This document shows positions 49,541-61,846 of a stretch of DNA of 64,000 nucleotides, piece after piece. The notes under the pieces are model-generated. The model was not told the origin of the DNA. It searched no databases and saw nothing but the letters and a program-made list of their open reading frames with translations. Where the stretch lies: contig CAXKWD010000002.1 in NCBI GenBank assembly GCA_964059195.1, positions 165,856,559-165,920,558 of the forward strand. Direction: 5' to 3'. The position numbers were made by a program, and so were the translations under genes. Source of the DNA: Ectobius pallidus (taxonomy: Eukaryota; Arthropoda; Insecta; Blattodea; Ectobiidae). How positions within the stretch are numbered: position 1 is the stretch's first letter; every line of letters begins with the position of its first letter.

Positions 49541-52399
49541 TAGTACATAAAAACTCCCAAGAGACGAACGTCAAAACATTTGATTGCGAATAAAAGCGTG
49601 TACATCAACAATAAAAATGTACCATAGTTTACGAGATAACGGCTGTCGAACCGTTGAAAACGACTCACACGAAAAAAGTCGTATCGGTAAAAATAACATC
49701 TTTTTCAAATCCGCATACTCACAGCATAAAAGAAACTTTCGGAAATAAAACTAAAATCGACGCTAACGGAAGTTGGCTGGGCTGAGAATCCCGGGAAGGC
49801 ATGCAGCTTCTATTAAAGCACAGGATTGTATAAGAGTGGAAAAAGAACAGTTTCAACTGCTTTTGCATATAAACTTATGTTTCCTCGGAAACACAATACA
49901 TTTTTGAGATTATATTGTTAATGTAAAAACAATATTTTTTATTCTTGGAGATGAAAGTCGCGCAGGATTTTAGAAAAGTCGAAATAAAACCATTTTATCA
50001 GCCTAGTACATAAAAACTCCCAAGAGACGAACGTCATAACATTTCATTGCGAATAAAAGCGTGTACATCAACAATAAAAATGTACCATAGTTTACGAGAT
50101 AACGGCTGTCGAACCGTTGAAAACGACTCACACGAAAAAAGTCTTATCGGCAAAAATAACATCTTTTATAATTCCGCATACTCACAGCATAAATGAAACT
50201 TTCGGATATAAAAATAAAATCGACGCTAACGGAAGTTGGCAAGGCTGAGAATCCCGGGAAGGCATGCAGCTTCTATTAAAGCACAGGATTGTATAAGAGT
50301 GGAAAAAGAACAGTTTCAACTGCTTTTGCATATAAACTTATGTTTCCTCGGAAACACAAGACATTTTTGAGATTATATTGTTAATGTAAAAACAATTTTT
50401 TTTATTCTTGGAGATGAAAGTCGCGCAGGATTTTAGAAAAGTCGAAATAAAACCATTTTATCAGCCTAGTACATAAAAACTCCCAAGAGACGAACGTCAT
50501 AACATTTCATTGCGTATAAAACCGTGTACATCAACAATAAAAATGTCCCGTAGTTTACAAGATAACGGCTGTCGAACCGTTGAAAACGCCTCGCACGAAA
50601 AAAGTCATATCGGCAAAGATAACATCTTTTTCAATTCCGCACACTCACGGCATAAAAGAAACTTTCGGAAATAAAAATGAAATCGACGCTTACGAAAGTT
50701 GGCATGGCTGAGAATCCCGTGAAGGCATGCAGCTTGTATAAAAGCGCAGGATTTTATAACAGTGTAAAAAAAAACAGTTTCAACTGCCTTAGGCATATAA
50801 ACTTGTTTCCTCGGAAACACAAGACATTTTTGAGATTATATTGTTAATGTAAAAACAATTTTTTTTAATTCTTGGAGATGAAAATTGCGCAGGATTTTAC
50901 AAAAGTCGAAATAAAACCATTTTATCAGCCTAGTACATAAAAACTCCCAAGAGACGAACGTCATAACATTTCATTGCGTATAAAACCGTGTACATCAACA
51001 ATAAAAATGTACCATAGTTTACAAGATAACGGCTGTCGAACCGTTGAAAACGCCTCGCACGAAAAAAGTTACATCGGCAAAAATAACATCTTTTACATTT
51101 CCGCACACTCACAGCATAAAAAAACTTTCGGAAATAAAAATAAAAATCGACGCTTACGAAAGTTGGCAGGGCTGAGAATCCCGGGAAGGGATGCAGCTTC
51201 TATAAAAGCGGAGGATTGTATAAAAGTGGAAAAAAAAAAGTTTCAACTGCTTTTGCATATAAACTTATGTTTCCTCGGAAACACAAGACATTTTTGAGAT
51301 TATATTGTTAATGTAAAAACAATATTTTTTATTTTTGGAGATGAAAATCGCGCAGGATTTTAGAAAAGTCGAAATAAAACCATTTTATCAGCCTAGTACA
51401 TAAAAACTCCCAAGAGACGAACGTCATAACATTTCATTGCCAATAAAAGCGTGTACATCAACAATAAAAATGTACCATAGTTTACGAGATAACGGCTGTC
51501 GAACCTTTGAAAACGACTCACACGAAAAAAGTCATATCGGCAAAAATAACATCTTTTATAATTCCGCATACTCACAAAGTAAAAGAAACTTTCGGAAATA
51601 AAAATAAAATCGACGCTAATGGAAGTTGGCAGGGCTGAGAATCCCGGGAAGGCATGCAGCTTCTATTAAAGCGCAGGTTTGTATACGATTGGAAAAAGAA
51701 CAGTTTCAACTGCTTTTGCATATAAACTTATGTTTCCTCGGAAACACAAGACATTTTTGAGATTATATTGTTTATGTAAAAACAATATTTTTTATTCTTG
51801 GAGATGAAAGTCGCGCAGGATTTTAGAAAAGTCGATATAAAACCATTTTATCAGCCTAGTACATAAAAACTCCCAAAAGACGAACGTCAAAACATTTCAT
51901 TGCGAATAAAAGCGTGTACATCAACAATAAAAATGTACCATAGTTTACGAGATAACGGCTGTCGAACCGTTGAAAACGACTCACACGAAAAATGTCATAT
52001 CGGTAAAAATAACATCTTTTTGAAATCCGCATACTCACAGCATAAAATATACTTTCGGAAATAAAACTAAAATCGACGCTAACGGAAGTTGGCAGGGCTG
52101 AGAATCCCGGGAAGGCATGCAGCTTCTATTAAAGAGCAGGATTGTATAAGAGTGGAAAAAGAACAGTTTCAACTGCTTTTGCATATAAACTTATGTTTCC
52201 TCGGAAACACAAGACATTTTTGAGATTATATTGTTAATGTAAAAACAATATTTTTTATTCTTGGAGATGAAAATCGCGCAGGATTTTAGAAAAGTCGAAA
52301 TAAAACCATTTTATCAGCCCAGTACATAAAAACTCCCAAGAGACGAACGTCATAACATTTCATTGCGAATAAAAGCGTGTACATCAACAATAAAAATGT

Positions 52400-55300
52400 A
52401 CCATAGTTTACGAGATAACGGCTGTCGAACCGTTGAAAACGACTCACACGAAAAAAGTCGTATCGGTAAAAATAACATCTTTTTCAAATCCGCATACTCA
52501 CAGCATAAAAGAAACTTTCGGAAATAAAACTAAAATCGACGCTAACGGAAGTTGGCAGGGCTGAGAATCCCGGGAAGGCATGCAGCTTCTATTAAAGCAC
52601 AGGATTGTATAAGAGTGGAAAAAGAACAGTTTCAACTGCTTTTGCATATAAACTTATGTTTCCTCGGAAACACAAGACATTTTTGAGATTATATTGTTAA
52701 TGTAAAAACAATATTTTTTATTCTTGGAGATGAAAGTCGCGCAGGATTTTAGAAAAGTCGAAATAAAACCATTTTATCAGCCTAGTACATAACAACTCCC
52801 AAGAGACGAACGTCATAACATTTCATTGCGAATAAAACCGTGTACATCAACAATAAAAATGTACCGTAGTTTACGAGATAACGGCTGTCGAACCGTTGAA
52901 AACGCCTCGCACGAAAAAAGTCATATCGGCAAAAATAACATCTTTTACAATTCTGCACACTCACAGCATAAAAGAAACTTTCGGAAATAAAAATAAAATC
53001 GACGCTTACGGAAGTTGGTAGGGCTGAGAATCCCGGGAAGGCATGCAGCTTCTATAAAAGCGGAGGATTGTATAAAAGTGGATAAAAAAAGTTTCAACTG
53101 CCTTTGGCATATAAACTTATGTTTCCTCGGAAACACAAGACATTTTTGAGATTATATTGTTAATGTAAAAACAATATTTTTTATTCTTGGAGATGAAAAT
53201 CGCGCAGGATTTTAGAAAAGTCGAAATAAAACCATTTTATCAGCCTAGTACATAAAAACTCCCAATATACGAACGTCATAACATTTCATTGCGAATAAAA
53301 GCGTGTACATCAACAATAAAAATGTACCATAGTTTACGAGATAACGGCTGTCGAACCGTTGAAAACGACTCACACGAAAAAAGTCTTATCGGCAAAAATA
53401 ACATCTTTTATAATTCCGCATACTCACAGCATAAATGAAACTTTCGGATATAAAAATAAAATCGACGCTAACGGAAGTTGGCAAGGCTGAGAATCCCGGG
53501 AAGGCATGCAGCTTCTATTAAAGCACAGGATTGTATAAGAGTGGAAAAAGAACAGTTTCAACTGCTTTTGCATATAAACTTATGTTTCCTCGGAAACACA
53601 AGACATTTTTGAGATTATATTGTTAATGTAAAAACAATTTTTTTTATTCTTGGAGATGAAAGTCGCGCAGGATTTTAGAAAAGTCGAAATAAAACCATTT
53701 TATCAGCCTAGTACATAAAAACTCCCAAGAGACGAACGTCATAACATTTCATTGCGTATAAAACCGTGTACATCAACAATAAAAATGTCCCGTAGTTTAC
53801 AAGATAACGGCTGTCGAACCGTTGAAAACGCCTCGCACGAAAAAAGTCATATCGGCAAAGATAACATCTTTTTCAATTCCGCACACTCACGGCATAAAAG
53901 AAACTTTCGGAAATAAAAATAAAATCGACGCTTACGAAAGTTGGCATGGCTGAGAATCCCGTGAAGGCATGCAGCTTGTATAAAAGCGCAGGATTTTATA
54001 ACAGTGTAAAAAAAACAGTTTCAACTGCCTTAGGCATGTAAACTTGTTTCCTCGGAAACACAAGACATTTTTGAGATTATATTGTTAATGTAAAAACAAT
54101 TTTTTTTAATTCTTGGAGATGAAAATCGCGCAGGATTTTACAAAAGTCGAAATAAAACCATTTTATCAGCCTAGTACATAAAAACTCCCAAGAGACGAAC
54201 GTCATAACATTTCATTGCGTATAAAACCGTGTACATCAACAATAAAAATGTACCATAGTTTACAAGATAACGGCTGTCGAACCGTTGAAAACGCCTCGCA
54301 CGAAAAAAGTTACATCGGCAAAAATAACATCTTTTACATTTCCGCACACTCACAGCATAAAAAAACTTTCGGAAATAAAAATAAAAATCGACGCTTACGA
54401 AAGTTGGCAGGGCTGAGAATCCCGGGAAGGGATGCAGCTTCTATAAAAGCGGAGGATTGTATAAAAGTGGAAAAAAAAAGTTTCAACTGCCTTTGGCATA
54501 TAAACTTATGTTTCCTCGGAAACACAAGACATTTTTGAGATTATATTGTTAATGTAAAAACAATATTTTTTATTTTTGGAGATGAAAATCGCGCAGGATT
54601 TTAGAAAAGTCGAAATAAAACCATTTTATCAGCCTAGTACATAAAAACTCCCAAGAGACGAACGTCATAACATTTCATTGCCAATAAAAGCGTGTACATC
54701 AACAATAAAAATGTACCATAGTTTACGAGATAACGGCTGTCGAACCGTTGAAAACGACTCACACGAAAAAAGTCATATCGGCAAAAATAACATCTTTTAT
54801 AATTCCGCATACTCACAACATAAAAGAAACTTTCGGAAATAAAAATAAAATTGACGCTAATGGAAGTTGGCAGGGCTGAGAATCCCGGGAAGGCATGCAG
54901 CTTCTATTAAAGCGCAGGTTTGTATACGATTGGAAAAAGAACAGTTTCAACTGCTTTTGCATATAAACTTATGTTTCCTCGGAAACACAAGACATTTTTG
55001 ACATTATATTGTTTATGTAAAAACAATATTTTTTGTTCTTGGAGATGAAAGTCGCGCAGGATTTTAGAAAAGTCGATATAAAACCATTTTATCAGCCTAG
55101 TACATAAAAACTCCCAAAAGACGATCGTCAAAACATTTCATTGCGAATAAAAGCGTGTACATCAACAATAAAAATGTACCATAGTTTACGAGATAACGGC
55201 TGTCGAACTGTTGAAAACAACTCACACGAAAAAAGTCATATCGGTAAAAATAACATCTTTTTGAAATCCGCATACTCACAGCATAAAATATACTTTCGGA

Positions 55301-55666
55301 AATAAAACTAAAATCGACGCTAACGGAAGTTGGCAGGGCTGAGAATCCTGGGAAGGCATGCAGCTTCTATTAAAGCGCAGGATTGTATAAGAGTGGAAAA
55401 AGAACAGTTTCAACTGCTTTTGCATATAAACTTATGTTTCCTCGGAAACACAAGACATTTTTGAGATTATATTGTTAATGTAAAAACAATATTTTTTATT
55501 CTTGGAGATGAAAATCGCTCAGGATTTTAGAAAAGTCGAAATGAAACCATTTTATCAGCCCAGTACATAAAAACTCCCAAGAGACGAACGTCATAACATT
55601 TCATTGCGAATAAAAGCGTGTACATCAACAATAAAAATGTACCATAGTTTACGAGATAACGGCTGT
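52400..55666. repeat. Left partner of an 18-monomer (8334-bp) repeat
   Basis: Matches 60734-64000 with a constant shift of 8334, exactly 18 x 463, over several consecutive subtypes. The whole period 52400-60733 contains further internal repeats of 7 monomers (3241) and 8 monomers (3704). Confidence 0.8.
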
Positions 55667-56639
55667 CGAACCGTTGAAAACGACTCAAACGAAAAAAGTC
55701 ATATCGGCAAAAATAACATCTTTTATAATTCCGCATACTCACAGCATAAATGAAACTTTCGGAAATAAAAATAAAATCGACGCTAACGGAAGTTGGCAGG
55801 GCTGAGAATCCCGGGAAGGCATGCAGCTTCCATTAAAGCGCAGGTTTGTATACGATTGGAAAAAGAACAGTTTCAACTGCTTTTGCATATAAACTTATGT
55901 TTCCTCGGAAACACAAGACATTTTTGACATTATATTGTTTATGTAAAAACAATATTTTTTATTCTTGGAGATGAAAGTCGCGCAGGATTTTAGAAAAGTC
56001 GATATAAAACCATTTTATCAGCCTAGTACATAAAAACTCCCAAAAGACGATCGTCAAAACATTTCATTGCGAATAAAAGCGTGTACATCAACAATAAAAA
56101 TGTACCATAGTTTACGAGATAACGGCTGTCGAACCGTTGAAAACGACTCACACGAAAAAAGTCATATCGGTAAAAATAACATCTTTTTGAAATCCGCATA
56201 CTCACAGCATAAAATAAACTTTCGGAAATAAAACTAAAATCGACGCTAACGGAAGTTGGCAGGGCTGAGAATCCCGGGAAGGCATGCAGGTTCTATTAAG
56301 GCACAGGATTATATAAGAGTGGAAAAAGAACAGTTTCAACTGCTTTTGCATATAAACTTGTGTTTCCTCGGAAACACAAGACATTTTTGAGATTATATTG
56401 TTAATGTAAAAACAATATTTTTTATTCTTGGAGATGAAAATCGCGCAGGATTTTAGAAAAGTCGAAATAAAACCATTTTATCAGCCTAGTACATAAAAAC
56501 TCCCAATATACGAACGTCATAACATTTCATTGCGAATAAAAGCGTGTACATCAACAATAAAAATGTACCATAGTTTACGAGATAACGGCTGTCGAACCGT
56601 TGTAAACGACTCACACGAAAAAAGTCTTATCGGCAAAAA

Positions 56640-56670
56640 TAACATCTTTTATAATTCTGCACACTCACAG
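56640..56670. other. Hybrid monomer junction
   Basis: The left part (GACTCACAC, GTCTTATCGG, TTTATAATTC) belongs to one subtype and the right part (TGCACACTCACAGCATAAAAG) to another, which normally stands one monomer away. Downstream sequence then follows 52945 onward with a shift of 3704. Confidence 0.7.
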
Positions 56671-57966
56671 CATAAAAGAAACTTTCGGAAATAAAAATAA
56701 AATCGACGCTTACGGAAGTTGGTAGGGCTGAGAATCCCGGGAAGGCATGCAGCTTCTATAAAAGCGGAGGATTGTATAAAAGTGGATAAAAAAAGTTTCA
56801 ACTGCCTTTGGCATATAAACTTATGTTTCCTCGGAAACACAAGACATTTTTGAGATTATATTGTTAATGTAAAAACAATATTTTTTATTCTTGGAGATGA
56901 AAATCGCGCAGGATTTTAGAAAAGTCGAAATAAAACCATTTTATCAGCCTAGTACATAAAAACTCCCAATATACGAACGTCATAACATTTCATTGCGAAT
57001 AAAAGCGTGTACATCAACAATAAAAATGTACCATAGTTTACGAGATAACGGCTGTCGAACCGTTGAAAACGACTCACACGAAAAAAGTCTTATCGGCAAA
57101 AATAACATCTTTTATAATTCCGCATACTCACAGCATAAATGAAACTTTCGGATATAAAAATAAAATCGACGCTAACGGAAGTTGGCAAGGCTGAGAATCC
57201 CGGGAAGGCATGCAGCTTCTATTAAAGCACAGGATTGTATAAGAGTGGAAAAAGAACAGTTTCAACTGCTTTTGCATATAAACTTATGTTTCCTCGGAAA
57301 CACAAGACATTTTTGAGATTATATTGTTAATGTAAAAACAATTTTTTTTATTCTTGGAGATGAAAGTCGCGCAGGATTTTAGAAAAGTCGAAATAAAACC
57401 ATTTTATCAGCCTAGTACATAAAAACTCCCAAGAGACGAACGTCATAACATTTCATTGCGTATAAAACCGTGTACATCAACAATAAAAATGTCCCGTAGT
57501 TTACAAGATAACGGCTGTCGAACCGTTGAAAACGCCTCGCACGAAAAAAGTCATATCGGCAAAGATAACATCTTTTTCAATTCCGCACACTCACGGCATA
57601 AAAGAAACTTTCGGAAATAAAAATAAAATCGACGCTTACGAAAGTTGGCATGGCTGAGAATCCCGTGAAGGCATGCAGCTTGTATAAAAGCGCAGGATTT
57701 TATAACAGTGTAAAAAAAACAGTTTCAACTGCCTTAGGCATGTAAACTTGTTTCCTCGGAAACACAAGACATTTTTGAGATTATATTGTTAATGTAAAAA
57801 CAATTTTTTTTAATTCTTGGAGATGAAAATCGCGCAGGATTTTACAAAAGTCGAAATAAAACCATTTTATCAGCCTAGTACATAAAAACTCCCAAGAGAC
57901 GAACGTCATAACATTTCATTGCGTATAAAACCGTGTACATCAACAATAAAAATGTACCATAGTTTA

Positions 57967-57996
57967 CAAGATAACGGCTGTCGAACCGTTGAAAAC
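57967..57996. other. Hybrid monomer junction (one monomer deleted)
   Basis: The monomer starts with the marker TTTACAAGATAACGG of the subtype at 54171 and continues with GACTCACACG of the next subtype at 54634. The shift against that block changes from 3704 to 3241, a loss of 463. Confidence 0.8.
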
Positions 57997-60900
57997 GACT
58001 CACACGAAAAAAGTCATATCGGCAAAAATAACATCTTTTATAATTCCGCATACTCACAACATAAAAGAAACTTTCGGAAATAAAAATAAAATCGACGCTA
58101 ATGGAAGTTGGCAGGGCTGAGAATCCCGGGAAGGCATGCAGCTTCTATTAAAGCGCAGGTTTGTATACGATTGGAAAAAGAACAGTTTCAACTGCTTTTG
58201 CATATAAACTTATGTTTCCTCGGAAACACAAGACATTTTTGACATTATATTGTTTATGTAAAAACAATATTTTTTATTCTTGGAGATGAAAGTCGCGCAG
58301 GATTTTAGAAAAGTCGATATAAAACCATTTTATCAGCCTAGTACATAAAAACTCCCAAAAGACGATCGTCAAAACATTTCATTGCGAATAAAAGCGTGTA
58401 CATCAACAATAAAAATGTACCATAGTTTACGAGATAACGGCTGTCGAACTGTTGAAAACAACTCACACGAAAAAAGTCATATCGGTAAAAATAACATCTT
58501 TTTGAAATCCGCATACTCACAGCATAAAATATACTTTCGGAAATAAAACTAAAATCGACGCTAACGGAAGTTGGCAGGGCTGAGAATCCTGGGAAGGCAT
58601 GCAGCTTCTATTAAAGCGCAGGATTGTATAAGAGTGGAAAAAGAACAGTTTCAACTGCTTTTGCATATAAACTTATGTTTCCTCGGAAACAGAAGACATT
58701 TTTGAGATTATATTGTTAATGTAAAAACAATTTTTTTTATTCTTGGAGATGAAAATCGCTCAGAATTTTAGAAAAGTCGAAATGAAACCATTTTATCAGC
58801 CCAGTACATAAAAACTCCCAAGAGACGAACGTCATAACATTTCATTGCGAATAAAAGCGTGTACATCAACAATAAAAATGTACCATAGTTTACGAGATAA
58901 CGGCTGTCGAACCGTTGAAAACGACTCAAACGAAAAAAGTCATATCTGCAAAAATAACATCTTTTATAATTCCGCATACTCACAGCATAAATGAAACTTT
59001 CGGAAATAAAAATAAAATCGACGCTAACGGAAGTTGGCAGGGCTGAGAATCCCGGGAAGGCATGCAGCTTCCATTAAAGCGCAGGTTTGTATACGATTGG
59101 AAAAAGAACAGTTTCAACTGCTTTTGCATATAAACTTATGTTTCCTCGGAAACACAAGACATTTTTGACATTATATTGTTTATGTAAAAACAATATTTTT
59201 TATTCTTGGAGATGAAAGTCGCGCAGGATTTTAGAAAAGTCGATATAAAACCATTTTATCAGCCTAGTACATAAAAACTCCCAAAAGACGATCATCAAAA
59301 CATTTCATTGCGAATAAAAGCGTGTACATCAACAATAAAAATGTACCATAGTTTACGAGATAACGGCTGTCGAACCGTTGAAAACGACTCACACGAAAAA
59401 AGTCATATCGGTAAAAATAACATCTTTTTGAAATCCGCATACTCACAGCATAAAATAAACTTTCGGAAATAAAACTAAAATCGACGCTAACGGAAGTTGG
59501 CAGGGCTGAGAATCCCGGGAAGGCATGCAGGTTCTATTAAGGCACAGGATTGTATAAGAGTGGAAAAAGAACAGTTTCAACTGCTTTTGCATACAAACTT
59601 ATGTTTCCTCGGAAACACAAGACATTTTTGAGATTATATTGTTAATGTAAAAACAATATTTTTTATTCTTGGAGATGAAAGTCGCGCAGGAGTTTAGAAA
59701 AGTCGAAATAAAACCATTTTATCAGCCTAGTACATAAAAACTCCCAAGAGACGAACGTCATAACATTTCATTGCGAATAAAAGCGTGTACATCAACAATA
59801 AAAATGTACCGTAGTTTACGAGATAACGGCTGTCGAACCGTTGAAAACGCCTCGCACGAAAAAAGTCATATCGGCAAAGATAACATCTTTTTCAATTCCG
59901 CATACTCACAGCATAAATGAAACTTTCGGAAATAAAAATAAAATCGACGCTAACGGAAGTTGGCAGGGCTGAGAATCCCGGGAAGGCATGCAGCTTCTAT
60001 TAAAGAACAGGATTGTATAAGAGTGGAAAAAGAACAGTTTCAACTGCTTTTGCATATAAACTTATGTTTCCTCGGAAACACAAGACATTTTTGAGATTAT
60101 ATTGTTAATGTAAAATCAATATTTTTTATTCTTGGAGATGAAAGTCGCGCAGGATTTTAGAAAAGTCGATATAAAACCATTTTATCAGCCTAGTACATAA
60201 AAACTCCCAAGAGACGAACGTCAAAACATTTGATTGCGAATAAAAGCGTGTACATCAACAATAAAAATGTACCATAATTTACGAGATAACGGCTGTCGAA
60301 CCGTTGAAAACGACTCACACGAAAAAAGTCGTATCGGTAAAAATAACATCTTTTTCAAATCCGCATACTCACAGCATAAAAGAAACTTTCGGAAATAAAA
60401 CTAAAATCGACGCTAACGGAAGTTGGCAGGGCTGAGAATCCCGGGAAGGCATGCAGCTTCTATTAAAGCACAGGATTGTATAAGAGTGGAAAAAGAACAG
60501 TTTCAACTGCTTTTGCATATAAACTTATGTTTCCTCGGAAACACAATACATTTTTGAGATTATATTGTTAATGTAAAAACAATATTTTTTATTCTTGGAG
60601 ATGAAAGTCGCGCAGGATTTTAGAAAAGTCGAAATAAAACCATTTTATCAGCCTAGTACATAAAAACTCCCAAGAGACGAACGTCAAAACATTTCATTGC
60701 GAATAAAAGCGTGTAGATCAACAATAAAAATGTACCATAGTTTACGAGATAACGGCTGTCGAACCGTTGAAAACGACTCACACGAAAAAAGTCGTATCGG
60801 TAAAAATAACATCTTTTTCAAATCCGCATACTCACAGCATAAAAGAAACTTTCGGAAATAAAACTAAAATCGACGCTAACGGAAGTTGGCTGGGCTGAGA

Positions 60901-61114
60901 ATCCCGGGAAGGCATGCAGCTTCTATTAAAGCACAGGATTGTATAAGAGCGGAAAAAGAACAGTTTCAACTGCTTTTGCATATAAACTTATGTTTCCTCG
61001 GAAACACAATACATTTTTGAGATTATATTGTTAATGTAAAAACAATATTTTTTATTCTTGGAGATGAAAGTCGCGCAGGATTTTAGAAAAGTCGAAATAA
61101 AACCATTTTATCAG

Positions 61115-61577
61115 CCTAGTACATAAAAACTCCCAAGAGACGAACGTCATAACATTTCATTGCGAATAAAAGCGTGTGCATCAACAATAAAAATGTACCG
61201 TAGTTTACGAGATAACGGCTGTCGAACCGTTGAAAACGCCTCGCACGAAAAAAGTCATATCGGCAAAAATAACATCTTTTACAATTCTGCACACTCACAG
61301 CATAAAAGAAACTTTCGGAAATAAAAATAAAATCGACGCTTACGGAAGTTGGTAGGGCTGAGAATCCCGGGAAGGCATGCAGCTTCTATAAAAGCGGAGG
61401 ATTGTATAAAAGTGGATAAAAAAAGTTTCAACTGCCTTTGGCATATAAACTTATGTTTCCTCGGAAACACAAGACATTTTTGAGATTATATTGTTAATGT
61501 AAAAACAATATTTTTTATTCTTGGAGATGAAAATCGCGCAGGATTTTAGAAAAGTCGAAATAAAACCATTTTATCAG
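61115..61577. repeat. Representative satellite monomer
   Basis: One full 463-bp unit counted from CCTAGTAC to the next CCTAGTAC; this is also the octamer where the DNA transposon inserted. Dyads in this unit: GACGAACGTC (61139-61148), TGTTTCCTCGGAAACA (61454-61469), and an 8-bp stem ATATTGTT/AACAATAT with an 8-base loop (61488-61511). Several AATAAA hexamers occur per unit, so any plus-strand transcript would meet poly(A) signals often. Confidence 0.9.
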
Positions 61578-61819
61578 CCTAGTACATAAAAACTCCCAAT
61601 ATACGAACGTCATAACATTTCATTGCGAATAAAAGCGTGTACATCAACAATAAAAATGTACCATAGTTTACGAGATAACGGCTGTCGAACCGTTGAAAAC
61701 GACTCACACGAAAAAAGTCTTATCGGCAAAAATAACATCTTTTATAATTCCGCATACTCACAGCATAAATGAAACTTTCGGATATAAAAATAAAATCGAC
61801 GCTAACGGAAGTTGGCAAG

Positions 61820-61846
61820 GCTGAGAATCCCGGGAAGGCATGCAGC
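61820..61846. promoter_or_regulatory. Conserved GC-rich block of the monomer (example)
   Basis: GCTGAGAATCCCGGGAAG followed by GCATGCAGC is nearly invariant in all monomers read, although the rest is AT-rich and variable. It holds two palindromes, CCCGGG and GCATGC. Departures are few: CCTGGG in some units and CCCGTG in the subtype near 26214, 33122, 50717, 53960, 57664 and 62294. A protein-binding site is possible, but no known motif was recognised. Confidence 0.5.

Noticed and set aside
61240..61260. CENP-B-box-like sequence on the minus strand (TTCG-N4-A-NN-CG then TT)
   Set aside because: Seven of the nine defined bases match, but the final GG is missing. A rough estimate with equal base frequencies predicts about one such match by chance in a 463-bp monomer read on both strands.
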